NCBI GenBank assembly: GCA_014860355.1
Contig: JACZJV010000110.1
Span: 1-64,000 of the forward strand
DNA: 64,000 nt
DNA from: Burkholderiales bacterium
Lineage (GTDB): Bacteria; Pseudomonadota; Gammaproteobacteria; Burkholderiales; SG8-39
Direction of reading: 5' to 3'
Position 1 is the stretch's first letter; each line of letters opens with the position of its first letter. Positions 26,157 to 34,629 of the stretch are shown piece by piece. The translations under genes were made by a program, and so were the position numbers. The notes under the pieces are model-generated. The model had not been told where the DNA came from and ran no database searches. It saw only the letters and a program-made list of their open reading frames with translations.

Positions 26157-26913
26157 ACCCTCGATCCTGAGCGTCGAGGGCGTATCCCGCTCCTTCGGCG
26201 GAATCCAGGCCGTGGACAATTGCAGCTTCGAGGTGCCGCCGGGGCGGATCACCGGCCTGATCGGACCCAATGGCGCGGGCAAGACGACGGTGTTCAACCT
26301 CATAACGGGTTTTCTCGGCGCGCACCGGGGTTCGATCCGGCTGCAGGGCAGGGAGATACTCGGCCTGTCGCCGCACCGGGTGGAGCGCCTCGGCGTGGTA
26401 CGCACCTTCCAGCACCTGCGGCTATGGGGCAAAATGAGCGTGCTCGAAAACGTGCTGCTCGGCTGCGCGACGGCAGCGGGCGAGAACGTATTCAGCCTGT
26501 TTCTGCGCGCGGGCGCCGTTCGCGCCGAAGAGCAGCGCGCGCGTGAACGCGCGATGGAGGTGCTGCGCTTCTTCGAACTGACGGATCGTGCACTCGCGCT
26601 TGCCGAGGATCTTGCCTACCCCGAGCAGAAGCTGCTATCGATGGCGCGCATTTTCGCCACCGACGCGCCGGTCCTGCTGCTCGACGAACCGACCTCCGGG
26701 CTGGACAGCGAGTCACTGGGCAGGATCGTTCCGCTGGTGCGCCGGCTGGTCGATCACGGCAAGACCGTTCTGCTGATCGAACACAATATGGAGCTGATCT
26801 CCGAACTCGCGGACCAGGTGGTCTTTCTCCACCAGGGCCGCGTACTTGCCGCGGGTCCGCCGGCCGAGATTACGCGCGACCCGGCGCTGACCGAAATCTA
26901 TTTCGGCGTCTGA
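26146..26913 (+). CDS. Branched-chain amino-acid-type ABC transporter ATPase (LivG-like)
   Basis: A 255-residue ABC ATPase. Walker A is GPNGAGKTT and Walker B with the catalytic Glu is VLLLDEPTSGLD. The H-loop is in LIEHNMELI. The C-loop reads LAYPEQKLLSMAR instead of the usual LSGGQ; LivG proteins generally have a LAYGQQ-like variant here, and this one departs further with Pro and Glu. The ATG overlaps the livM end, and livF starts three bases after the stop. Confidence 0.9.
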   Translation: MAAEPSILSVEGVSRSFGGIQAVDNCSFEVPPGRITGLIGPNGAGKTTVFNLITGFLGAHRGSIRLQGREILGLSPHRVERLGVVRTFQHLRLWGKMSVLENVLLGCATAAGENVFSLFLRAGAVRAEEQRARERAMEVLRFFELTDRALALAEDLAYPEQKLLSMARIFATDAPVLLLDEPTSGLDSESLGRIVPLVRRLVDHGKTVLLIEHNMELISELADQVVFLHQGRVLAAGPPAEITRDPALTEIYFGV

Positions 26914-26915
26914 CC

Positions 26916-27629
26916 ATGGCCGAGGTTCTGCTCGAAGTCGAAGCGATCGAATCCGGATACGGCAAGAAAACCGTGCTGCAGGGCGTGAGCCTGCGCGTGC
27001 ACGAGAGCGAGGTGGTGACCGTGCTCGGGCACAACGGCGCCGGCAAATCCACCACGCTCAGGACCATACTCGGCCTGCTGCCCGCGCGCGCGGGCCAGGT
27101 GCGATTCGCCGGTGAGCCCTGGGCCAACGGCAATCCGGTCGAAAACGTCCGGCGCGGCATGGCGCTGGTACCCCAGGGCCGCGGCGTGTTTCCCGATCTC
27201 ACCGTGATCGAGAACCTGATGCTCGGGGCGTACACGCAGCGCGACACGCAATCGAACGCGACCAGGCTGCGCGAGGTGATCGAGCTGTTCCCGATGCTCG
27301 CGGAGCGCCGCGCGCAACGTGCCGGGACGCTCTCGGGCGGCCAGCAGCAGATGGTGGCCGTAGGCATGGCGCTGATGCCGCGGCCCCGGCTGATGATGAT
27401 GGATGAACCTTCGATAGGGCTGGCGCCGGTGCTGGTACAGCGCGTGCTCGAGACCGCACGGCAGATCAATCGCCGCTTCGGCACCGCCATCATCCTGGTG
27501 GAGCAGAACATCAAGACCGCCCTGGGCGTGGCCGAGCGCGCGTACGTGATGAAGTCCGGGCGCGTGATCCTCGAGAAGCCCGCGGCCGAGCTGCTCGCCG
27601 CGCAGGATACCTGGTGGGAGTTGTACTAG
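26916..27629 (+). CDS. Branched-chain amino-acid-type ABC transporter ATPase (LivF-like)
   Basis: A 237-residue ABC ATPase of normal LivF length. Walker A is GHNGAGKST, the signature is LSGGQQQMVAVGMAL, Walker B is LMMMDEPSIGL, and the H-loop is replaced by the LivF-type ILVEQNIKTAL. It is the last gene of livJHMGF and is convergent with the epimerase on the other strand, 17 bases away. Confidence 0.93.
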   Translation: MAEVLLEVEAIESGYGKKTVLQGVSLRVHESEVVTVLGHNGAGKSTTLRTILGLLPARAGQVRFAGEPWANGNPVENVRRGMALVPQGRGVFPDLTVIENLMLGAYTQRDTQSNATRLREVIELFPMLAERRAQRAGTLSGGQQQMVAVGMALMPRPRLMMMDEPSIGLAPVLVQRVLETARQINRRFGTAIILVEQNIKTALGVAERAYVMKSGRVILEKPAAELLAAQDTWWELY

Positions 27630-27646
27630 GCTGCGATTCGCGCCGG

Positions 27647-28582
27647 CTAATGCGAGCGAGCGTCCTTGGCGGAGTCTGCGATGTATCGGGCAATGTCGCG
27701 GACTATCCGCGCGTTGTCAAAGCGCGGCTGCCAGCCGGTTGCCAGCGATTCCTCGATTCCAAGCACATGGGGCTGCGCCAGCATCAGCAGTTGCTCGCGT
27801 GCGAGGATGCGATAGCCGCTCAGGGCAGAGAGCGCACGCACCGGCGCCAGCGGGAGGTGGATTCTGCGTACCGCCCCCAGGGCGAGCTCGGCGCTGATCT
27901 CGTCTATCCATTGCTCGATCGAAAGCGGATCGGGCGCGGCGGCGTTGAACAGCCCACTCGCCCCGCTCTCGATTACGCAGGCGATCAGGGAAGCTACATC
28001 CTTGACATGGACCATGCTGGTCTTGTGGCGTCCGCTGCCTGGGAACGCCACCACACCCAGACTTTGCATCATGTTCACGAAAGACCTGAACAGGCCTTCG
28101 CGTCCCACGCCCCCGATGATGCAGGGAATGATCGTCGCCTTGCTGTTGGGCAGGGCATCGACCCAGGCCTGGGCGGCGAGTTTCGAGCGGCTATAGACGC
28201 CCTGCCCCTGCATCGGGCTGCCCGTGCTGTAGACGGGGGAGCCGTCCTGTGCGTACATCATGCTCGTGCCGACATTCACGAAGCGCGTGGACAGGCCCGA
28301 ATATCTTGCGCACAGCTGCCTAGTTGCCTCCACGTTATTGTGCTGGAAGTAGGCTTGCCGCCGTATCCAGGGCATATCCCGGGACACGTACTGGACCGCG
28401 GCCGCGTGTACCACTGCGTCCGCGTCGGGTAGCGTCGCGCAGAACGCGGTGTCCGCCAGGTCTCCGACATGGTCAACCCGACCCCGGCAGTCGGTGGTGA
28501 GCACTTCATGCCCCCTTGATGCGAGTTCGACCAGGCACGCGCGCGCCAGAAATCCGGCAGCGCCGGTAAGCAGGATTTTCAT
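27647..28582 (-). CDS. NAD-dependent epimerase/dehydratase (extended SDR)
   Basis: A 311-residue extended short-chain dehydrogenase. The N-terminal cofactor motif is GAAGFLA (TGxxGxxA type), the acidic residue for NAD is in TTDCRGR, HAAAVQYVS is the NNAG-equivalent, and the catalytic YxxxK is YSRSKLA. VHVKDVASLI and LFNAAAPDPLSIEQW are usual in sugar-nucleotide and steroid-type epimerases. The substrate is unknown. It appears to be the last gene of the minus-strand operon that begins with the Bug receptor; 50 bases separate it from the ModA-like gene. Confidence 0.85.
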   Translation of the reverse strand: MKILLTGAAGFLARACLVELASRGHEVLTTDCRGRVDHVGDLADTAFCATLPDADAVVHAAAVQYVSRDMPWIRRQAYFQHNNVEATRQLCARYSGLSTRFVNVGTSMMYAQDGSPVYSTGSPMQGQGVYSRSKLAAQAWVDALPNSKATIIPCIIGGVGREGLFRSFVNMMQSLGVVAFPGSGRHKTSMVHVKDVASLIACVIESGASGLFNAAAPDPLSIEQWIDEISAELALGAVRRIHLPLAPVRALSALSGYRILAREQLLMLAQPHVLGIEESLATGWQPRFDNARIVRDIARYIADSAKDARSH

Positions 28583-28632
28583 GGACTAGCCAGCGGGATC
28601 GGTAGAGGCGCGCGCATTGCAGCTGCCGCGAA

Positions 28633-29328
28633 TCAGAGTTCGAATCCGGCTTTGGCGCGCAGCACTTGCGAGGCTGCGCCGCACAGAAGCGCGACAAAAC
28701 GCCGCGCCGCTTCGGGGTTGGCGGCAGCGGTGCATACCCCGGCGGAATACACGGTTGCGAGTTCGAATTCCCGCGGCAGCAGCCCGGCCAGCGCCACGCC
28801 CGGGGTATTGTTGATTTCAGTGACCTGGGTGCATCCCAGCAGGCGCGCGCCCCGGGCCTGCGCCAGTTCGTGCATCGCGGTGGCGCCGTTGGGATAGGTC
28901 TTGAGCCGGGGCTCGACTTCGCCGCGGATGCCGAGGCGGTCCAGCACGCCGGCGAAATGGATGCCCGCGGTCGCTTTTTGCGGATCGGGGAAGAAAATGC
29001 CCCCCGCGGCGAGCAGCGTGCGGCGCAGCGCAGCCGCGCTGGCGATGTCGGGCGGGGGCTCGCCCGCGCGCACGGCGACGCCGGTGCGCACGCGGCCAAG
29101 GTCGGCACAGCTGTCCGCCAGAACCTGTCCGTCCGCGGCTAGTTCCGCGATCAAGGCCTGGGTCAGAATCACCAAATCGGCAGGGGCGCCGGAGAGCAGC
29201 TTGGCCTTCATCGCGCCGACCGCGCTGAAAGTGCAGGCCAGTTCGTAGCCTGTTTCGGCACGGAAATCGCCGGCCAGTCCGTTGACCACGCTTTGCGCGG
29301 CGCCACCACTCAGTATGTCGAGTTGCAT
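28633..29328 (-). CDS. ModA-like solute-binding protein without a signal peptide
   Basis: A 231-residue type II periplasmic-binding-protein fold resembling molybdate-binding ModA (LDILSGGAAQSVVNGLA, FSAVGAMKAKLLSGAPADLVILT, GVAVRAGEPPPD, and the domain hinge ATVYSAGVCTAAANPEAARRFV). Its N-terminus starts directly at the first beta strand (MQLDILSGG), so no export signal is visible. An AAGGAAG ribosome site just before this ATG supports the short start. A cytoplasmic oxyanion- or ligand-binding role, perhaps in cofactor loading of the molybdenum hydroxylase encoded immediately upstream, is inference. Such genes often accompany IorAB-type enzymes. Confidence 0.75.
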   Translation of the reverse strand: MQLDILSGGAAQSVVNGLAGDFRAETGYELACTFSAVGAMKAKLLSGAPADLVILTQALIAELAADGQVLADSCADLGRVRTGVAVRAGEPPPDIASAAALRRTLLAAGGIFFPDPQKATAGIHFAGVLDRLGIRGEVEPRLKTYPNGATAMHELAQARGARLLGCTQVTEINNTPGVALAGLLPREFELATVYSAGVCTAAANPEAARRFVALLCGAASQVLRAKAGFEL

Positions 29329-29351
29329 CTAACTTCCTTCTCGGTGAAAAA

Positions 29352-31502
29352 TCATGTTGCAGCAGCGACGATACGCTCTGCCGTAATCGGCAGGTCGCGC
29401 ACGCGTACGCCCAGCGCGTCGAACACCGCATTGGCGATGGCGGCCGCCGTGGGGCCCTGCGCGGCTTCCCCCGCGCCCAAAGCAGGCTCCTGCGGCCGTA
29501 TCAGCAATTCCACCTCGACTGCCGGAACTTCGGAAAAACGCAAAATCGGATAAGTGTCCCAGCTGTCGCTGGTGATGCGCCTGCGATCGAAACGCACCTG
29601 TTCCTTCAAGGTCCAGCTCACCGCCTGGATTGCGCCGCCTTCGATCTGGTTCGCCACGCCGTCCGGATTGATCGCCAACCCCACGTCGACCGCGATCACC
29701 AGCCGTTCTACGCGGATCTCGCGACCGGCCTCGATCTCGGCGATGACGGCGCACCAGGCGCCGCTGCCCTTGTAGCGCGCAAAACCGACGCCGTGGCCGC
29801 GGCCTTCGCGCCTGATCCATCCCTGCCAGTTGGCGCGCTTGGCGACCGCCTCGAGCACTGCGCGCGCGCGCGGCTCGGACAGTAGGCGCAGGCGCAACGC
29901 GAGCGGATCCTCGCGGCGTTCGGCGGCAAGCTCGTCGAGAAAGGATTCGGCTGCGAACACGTTGGCGTACGCGCCCAGCGATCGCAGTGCCGAGCTGCGG
30001 ATCGGCATGGCGAGCAGCCGGTGGCTGACTATGCGCCACGACGGGAAATCGTATCCGGGGACAGCGTTGCGCTCGGCGCCGCCGCCCGCGGCCGCGGGCG
30101 GATTGATCGAGATCACCCGTTCGAACGGCTGCGCCAGGTGCGCTGCCGCGAGCAGCGCCGGCGTCCTGGCGCGGCCAGGGCGGCTGCTGTGGCCGTTGCT
30201 CCAGATTTCATGGCGCCATGCAAGGACCGATCCGGTCGCGTCGAGGTCGGCTGCGATTTCCACTGTCATTGCAGGGCCGAAGGGCGCCCAGGCAAGTTCA
30301 TCGGCGCGCGTCCACTGCAGCCGCACCGGACGCCCGGCGGCCGCGCGCGCCAGCAGGGCCGCGTCGAAGGCGACGTCGTCCGCGCCGTTGTGCCCATAGC
30401 AACCGGCGCCTTCCACATGCTCTACGACGATGCTCTCGAGCGGCACGGACAGAGCCAGTGCGAGGTCCGCGCGCAGGTTGTAGATGCCCTGGCTATGGCT
30501 CCAGATGTGCAGTCGTCCGGCATCCCATTGCGCCAGCGCACAGGAGGGCGCGATCGAGGCGTGGGCGAGATAAGGGCGGGTATAGCGGGCGCGACGGGTC
30601 AGCGCCGCGCCCTCCGCAGTGCCGAGTCCACGTTCGGAGATGAGCTGCGATTCCGCGGGTTGGGCTTTCAGCCAGTCGTCCAGCTTGGCAGCTTCAGGCA
30701 GGGTATCGGACTCTTTCCACGAAGCGGCCGGGCGCAGCTTTTCGAGTGCCAGCAGTGCAGTTTCCTCGCGCTTGGCCAGCACGCCGACGAAGCTGCCGTC
30801 GCGCACTACGGCGACCACGCCCGGGAGCGCGCGTGCGGCTGTCTCGTCGAGCGAGACGAGTAGCGCCGCAGGCGAGGGCGGCCGCAACACCCGTGCGTGC
30901 AGCATGCCGGGCAATTCGAGGTCGTGCACGAAGCGCGGCAGGCCGAATACTTTTTGCGCAAGGTCGAGGCGCGGCGCGGGCGTGCCAACCAGCTTGTGTC
31001 GCGCAGCGCTTTTCGGAGCGACGTTCGCCGTTGCATCGCGTTCGAGCAGGGCGTCGTCCGCAAGTTCGGCATAGCTGGTGCGCGTGCCGCTGGTGGTGAG
31101 GATTTCGCCGTCCGCGACGTTCAGGGCCGAGGCCGGCACGCCCAGCCGGAGGCCCGCGGCCTCGAGGTAGATCGCGCGCGCCTCGGCGCAGGCGTAGCGC
31201 AGCGCAGTGCCCGATTCCTGCGTGGAGAGGCTGCCGGAGGTCACGCCTTCGTTCGGACTGGATGCGGTGCTTGCCGGCGCCATGCGTATGCGTTCGATCG
31301 CCACATCCAGTTCCTCGGCGGCGATCTGCGCCAGCGCCGTCGCAATGCCCTGGCCGAGTTCGACCTTGCCCGAACGCACTTCGATAGCGCCCTCGGGCAG
31401 GATGCGCAGCCACTGCGACAGGCGCCGGTTCAGCTGCAGGCTGCCTGGCAGGCGCGGCAGATTTCCGTCCCCGCCGGTCGCAAGACGGTAGGCGAGATTC
31501 AC
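29352..31502 (-). CDS. IorB-type molybdenum hydroxylase large subunit (isoquinoline 1-oxidoreductase beta-like)
   Basis: A 716-residue molybdopterin-binding subunit of the isoquinoline 1-oxidoreductase/membrane aldehyde dehydrogenase group, in which the large subunit pairs with a small 2Fe-2S subunit and no FAD protein. Conserved parts include LPEGAIEVRSGKVELGQGI, SGSLSTQESGTALRYA, GYGHNGADD-like (CYGHNGADDVAFDAA), ALRSLGAYANVFAAESFLDE and the active-site Glu segment GAGEAAQGPTAAAIANAVFDAL (Glu in GAGEA). The GTG start at 31502 overlaps the iorA stop as GTGA; an upstream in-frame ATG at 31571 lies inside iorA. No signal peptide is seen, whereas many IorB relatives have a Tat signal. It hydroxylates an unknown, perhaps N-heteroaromatic or aldehyde, substrate. 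Confidence 0.88.
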   Translation of the reverse strand: MNLAYRLATGGDGNLPRLPGSLQLNRRLSQWLRILPEGAIEVRSGKVELGQGIATALAQIAAEELDVAIERIRMAPASTASSPNEGVTSGSLSTQESGTALRYACAEARAIYLEAAGLRLGVPASALNVADGEILTTSGTRTSYAELADDALLERDATANVAPKSAARHKLVGTPAPRLDLAQKVFGLPRFVHDLELPGMLHARVLRPPSPAALLVSLDETAARALPGVVAVVRDGSFVGVLAKREETALLALEKLRPAASWKESDTLPEAAKLDDWLKAQPAESQLISERGLGTAEGAALTRRARYTRPYLAHASIAPSCALAQWDAGRLHIWSHSQGIYNLRADLALALSVPLESIVVEHVEGAGCYGHNGADDVAFDAALLARAAAGRPVRLQWTRADELAWAPFGPAMTVEIAADLDATGSVLAWRHEIWSNGHSSRPGRARTPALLAAAHLAQPFERVISINPPAAAGGGAERNAVPGYDFPSWRIVSHRLLAMPIRSSALRSLGAYANVFAAESFLDELAAERREDPLALRLRLLSEPRARAVLEAVAKRANWQGWIRREGRGHGVGFARYKGSGAWCAVIAEIEAGREIRVERLVIAVDVGLAINPDGVANQIEGGAIQAVSWTLKEQVRFDRRRITSDSWDTYPILRFSEVPAVEVELLIRPQEPALGAGEAAQGPTAAAIANAVFDALGVRVRDLPITAERIVAAAT

Positions 31503-31993
31503 GTCTTCGCTCCCTCCCGCGCCGCGCGCAGCACCGCGCGCACGATGCGGTTGTGCGAACCGCAGCGGCACAGATTCTCATCGAGCGCGGCGCGCACTTC
31601 CGCTTCGTTCGGCAGCGGCGTGCGCCTAAGCAGCGCCGCGGCGCTGATCAGGATGCCCGGCAGGCAGTAGCCGCACTGTCCGGCCTGCTCGGCGATCAAC
31701 GCGTTTTGCAGCGGGTGCGGATGCGCCGCATCGCCCAGCCCTTCGACGGTGGTGACGCGCTTGCCCAGCGCCGCCCACAGCGGCGTATCGCAGGAGGCTA
31801 CGGCCCGGCCGTCGATCAGCACCCTGCAGGCGCCGCACTCGCCGGTGCCGCAGCCGAAGTGTGCCGCCTTAAACCCGAGTTGATTGCGCAGCACATACAG
31901 CAGCGGCGTATCCTCGGCGGCGTCGACTTCGTATTCGTTTCCGTTGACGCTCAGCCGTACAGCCGCGGCGGCGCCGCCGGCGTTTGCGCCCAT
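31499..31993 (-). CDS. IorA-type 2Fe-2S subunit of molybdenum hydroxylase
   Basis: A 164-residue (2Fe-2S)-binding small subunit. The plant-ferredoxin-type cluster is GCGTGECGACRV with a further Cys in VASCDTPL. The second, all-helical cluster domain has CGYCLPG and CRCGSHNRI. Both clusters look complete. It transfers electrons from the molybdenum site of IorB to an external acceptor, probably a cytochrome. It is translationally coupled to iorB and lies four bases after the Bug receptor gene. Confidence 0.93.
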   Translation of the reverse strand: MGANAGGAAAAVRLSVNGNEYEVDAAEDTPLLYVLRNQLGFKAAHFGCGTGECGACRVLIDGRAVASCDTPLWAALGKRVTTVEGLGDAAHPHPLQNALIAEQAGQCGYCLPGILISAAALLRRTPLPNEAEVRAALDENLCRCGSHNRIVRAVLRAAREGAKT

Positions 31994-31997
31994 CGCT

Positions 31998-32966
31998 TCA
32001 GTCGACTTTGGCGCCGGAGATCTTTACCACCTTCGCCCATTTGGCGATGTCTTCGCGCAGGTACTGGCCGAATTCGTCAGTGCTCATGCTCATCGGCGCC
32101 GCGCCCTGCTTGGCCCACGCGTCTTTCACTTCGGTGCTGTTCACGATTTTCTTGATTTCGGCGTTCAGGCGCTCGACGATGGGCTTGGGTGTGCCGGCCG
32201 GCGCCATGACGCCCAGCCAGATGACCGCCTCGTAGCCGGGCACGCCGGCTTCGGATACCGTGGGCACGTCCGCAAGCACCGGCGAGCGCGTCTTGCCCGT
32301 GGTGCCCAGCGCTTTCACCTTCCCCGCGCGCACATTGGGAGCCATGGTCGTAATGGCATCGAACATCATCTGCACCTGACCGCCGAGGACGTCGGTGCGC
32401 GCGCCCGAGCTGCCCTTGTAGGGGACGTGCACGATGTCCAGGCCCGCCATCGCCTTGAACAGTTCGCCGGCCATGTGATAAGGCGTGCCCGGGCCCGAGG
32501 AAGCATAGTTGAGTTCATGCGGTTTGGCCTTGGCAAGCGCAATGAACTCCTTGAGCGTGTTTGCCGGGACCGAGGGGTGCACGACCAGCACCAGGTCCGA
32601 ATAGTTCACCGGGGCGACCGGCGCGAAATCGCGCAGCAGCTGGAACGGCTTGTTCGAGATCAGCGATTCGTTGACGGTGTGCGTGTTGGACATCATCAGC
32701 AGCGTATAGCCGTCCGGATCGGATTTCGCCACCGCGTCGGTGCCGATTATCGAGCCGCCGCCGGGACGGTCCTCGATCACGAAGGGCTGGCCGAGCGCTT
32801 TTTGCAGGTGCTGCCCGAGGAAGCGCGCGTAAATATCCGCGGGGCCGCCGGCGGCGAAGGGCACGATAATGCGCACCGGTTTGCCGGGGTAGCTTTGCGC
32901 GCCCGCGGGCAGCGCCGCAGCAGCGAACAGGATGAGTGCGAATAGACTTCTTGCCAAATCTGCCAT
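31998..32966 (-). CDS. Bug-family tripartite tricarboxylate transporter substrate-binding protein
   Basis: A 322-residue periplasmic receptor with a signal peptide (MADLARSLFALILFAAAALPAGAQ). It has the canonical first motif YPGKPVRIIVPFAAGGPADIYAR and later loops GGGSIIGTDAVAKSDPDGYTLL and YASSGPGTPYHMAGE. No TctA or TctB gene lies beside it, which is common for Bug proteins. It heads a five-gene operon with iorA, iorB, the ModA-like gene and the epimerase, so it probably recognises the substrate or a relative of the substrate of that molybdenum enzyme. A strong AGGAGG-like ribosome site (GGAGGAAGC) sets the start. Confidence 0.92.
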   Translation of the reverse strand: MADLARSLFALILFAAAALPAGAQSYPGKPVRIIVPFAAGGPADIYARFLGQHLQKALGQPFVIEDRPGGGSIIGTDAVAKSDPDGYTLLMMSNTHTVNESLISNKPFQLLRDFAPVAPVNYSDLVLVVHPSVPANTLKEFIALAKAKPHELNYASSGPGTPYHMAGELFKAMAGLDIVHVPYKGSSGARTDVLGGQVQMMFDAITTMAPNVRAGKVKALGTTGKTRSPVLADVPTVSEAGVPGYEAVIWLGVMAPAGTPKPIVERLNAEIKKIVNSTEVKDAWAKQGAAPMSMSTDEFGQYLREDIAKWAKVVKISGAKVD

Positions 32967-33202
32967 GGATGCTTCCTCCGCTGATGAGCCTGCGCTTGCG
33001 CGTGCCAGGCCGCGCCATGCGGCGCGGTCCGGCTTTGTAGCATACGCGCTTGCCGCTCGTCCAGCGCGTTGGCGTGGCCGCGATTTCTTGCGCGTACAAT
33101 GGTAGCGTGACGCATATCGAATCCCCGGACCGCTGCGGGGCGAAGAGCTGCTCGCAACCGTGGCGAAGACATTGAAATTTTCCACAGCTTAGGAGCAAAC
33201 CC

Positions 33203-33790
33203 ATGAGCGCCACCCAGATGGTCGACCCGCACGATGTCGTGATGACCGGCGAAAACTCGTTCATCCGCCTTTCAAACGATGGAGGCAAGACCATGGCAGA
33301 CCGCGTCAGCCACTGGCGCGTGCTGTGGTCGCCCGCGGGCCAGGGGCACGCACTGTTTATCGAAAGTCCGCTTACGGGCAAGGGACCGCGCGTCTATACC
33401 GATAACGCCGGTGTCGCGCGCTTTCTCCAGCGCACCATCGAAGTACTGCTGTATAAGGACTTCGCCGCCGAGTCGCTGCCTCTGATCGACGCCGAATTCC
33501 AGCGCAGCGGCAATTCTCTCAGTACGGTCGAGGAGCGCGTCGTTTCGGATGAGGACGAGATCATTCTCAGTTACTGGGATCTGATGGCGCCGTTCGTGCT
33601 CACCATGCCACCCGGCGCAATGGACCGCCCGATCGGCGTCTACAGCACCTTCCTGCCCGCGCGCAGCGCGCAGCTATCGGTAAATGGCGAAGCCGCGACG
33701 GCGAAGGTGTTTCTTCAGGATCGCTTCGGCAAGCCGAGTTCGAGCTGTTGCCTGGCGTGGTCGGAGACCTGGACGCGTCCCAGGGGCTGA
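33203..33790 (+). CDS. Hypothetical protein, 195 residues
   Basis: A soluble protein with no signal peptide, membrane segment or recognised catalytic motif. It carries SHWRVLWSPAGQGHALFIES, FLQRTIEVLLYKDFA and VFLQDRFGKPSSSCCLAWSETW. A TAGGAGCAAACCC ribosome site supports the ATG at 33203. It is divergent from the Bug-led operon, and their 236-base spacing could hold a shared control region. Codon use fits its neighbours, so it is a real gene. I assign no function. Confidence 0.75.
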   Translation: MSATQMVDPHDVVMTGENSFIRLSNDGGKTMADRVSHWRVLWSPAGQGHALFIESPLTGKGPRVYTDNAGVARFLQRTIEVLLYKDFAAESLPLIDAEFQRSGNSLSTVEERVVSDEDEIILSYWDLMAPFVLTMPPGAMDRPIGVYSTFLPARSAQLSVNGEAATAKVFLQDRFGKPSSSCCLAWSETWTRPRG

Positions 33791-33855
33791 GCCAGGTTCA
33801 ACGGACGCCAGGGTCTGCCGACCGTCACCGCCCATGTGGCAAATGTCGACAGGCC

Positions 33856-34611
33856 CTAGGGCCGATGCAGGCGTGACTTGAGGCCCCACTGAACCGCGAC
33901 GGCGACAGCGATCGCGGCCAGGAACGAGACCGACACGCCTAGTTGCGGCAGCAATACGGCCAGCACCAGACAAAAGCTCGCGAGGGAGTACAGCCCCCAG
34001 ATCATCGCCCTGAGCAGGGTTGCGGTGTATGCCGGACCCGAGGCGCGATGCGAGAACACGGACATGACGATGGTGATCACCGGAAACACGGCGAACATGC
34101 CGCTCCACGAAGGTCCGATGGCCGCCGCAAGCGTGGTTACCGCGAGCGTAACCGCAGCACCTGCCAGCATGCGCAGGGGCAGCTCCCATCCGGGCAGGGC
34201 AGGGGCGAACGCAGGCGCCGCGATATGCGGAAAGAATTTCGGCGCGACCAGGAGGCTGCACAGCGCGATCACCAGGGAAACGGAATTGGACGGCGCAAGC
34301 CGCGTCAGCAGCAATGCAGCGACACACCAGGCGGCCAGGCCGCTGAGCAGGGAAATTCCAGGCGATCTGCGCGTGCAGACACGCGCGTAGGTGACGATGA
34401 AAACGACGGCACCCGACACCGCGGACAGGGACACGGTTGCAGCTGTTGCGGCGAAGGCGGTCCCGTGCTCCAGCGCCAGCAGCAACTGTATCGGGCCGGT
34501 CAGCACCGGAAGGCCGGCCAGCCATCCGGCAACCGCAGGTCCCCAGCGCCTGCCGGCTAGCGAAATCAGCAGCAGAAACGCCGGAACCAGTAACAGCTTG
34601 AGCGCGAGCAC
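33856..34611 (-). CDS. Integral membrane protein of unknown function (GlpM-like two-repeat architecture)
   Basis: A 251-residue protein with about eight hydrophobic segments. The halves look like repeats: LLLVPAFLLLISLAGRRWGP...WLAGLPVLTGPIQLLLALEHG and, later, LAVTTLAAAIGPSWSGMFAVFPVITIVMSVFSH. The pattern of a glycine- and proline-containing xxGxxAxxPxxxG after a helix resembles GlpM-type small membrane proteins joined in tandem. The GTG start at 34611 has no clear ribosome site. It sits 18 bases after the phosphodiesterase gene and is probably co-translated from its mRNA. Confidence 0.68.
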   Translation of the reverse strand: MLALKLLLVPAFLLLISLAGRRWGPAVAGWLAGLPVLTGPIQLLLALEHGTAFAATAATVSLSAVSGAVVFIVTYARVCTRRSPGISLLSGLAAWCVAALLLTRLAPSNSVSLVIALCSLLVAPKFFPHIAAPAFAPALPGWELPLRMLAGAAVTLAVTTLAAAIGPSWSGMFAVFPVITIVMSVFSHRASGPAYTATLLRAMIWGLYSLASFCLVLAVLLPQLGVSVSFLAAIAVAVAVQWGLKSRLHRP

Positions 34612-34629
34612 GGTCGGCGCCAGTGCCGT

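Noticed and set aside
28630-28650. tRNA T-arm-like sequence GAGTTCGAATCCGG
   Set aside because: It lies in the coding end of the ModA-like gene, and no acceptor, D or anticodon arm can be paired around it.
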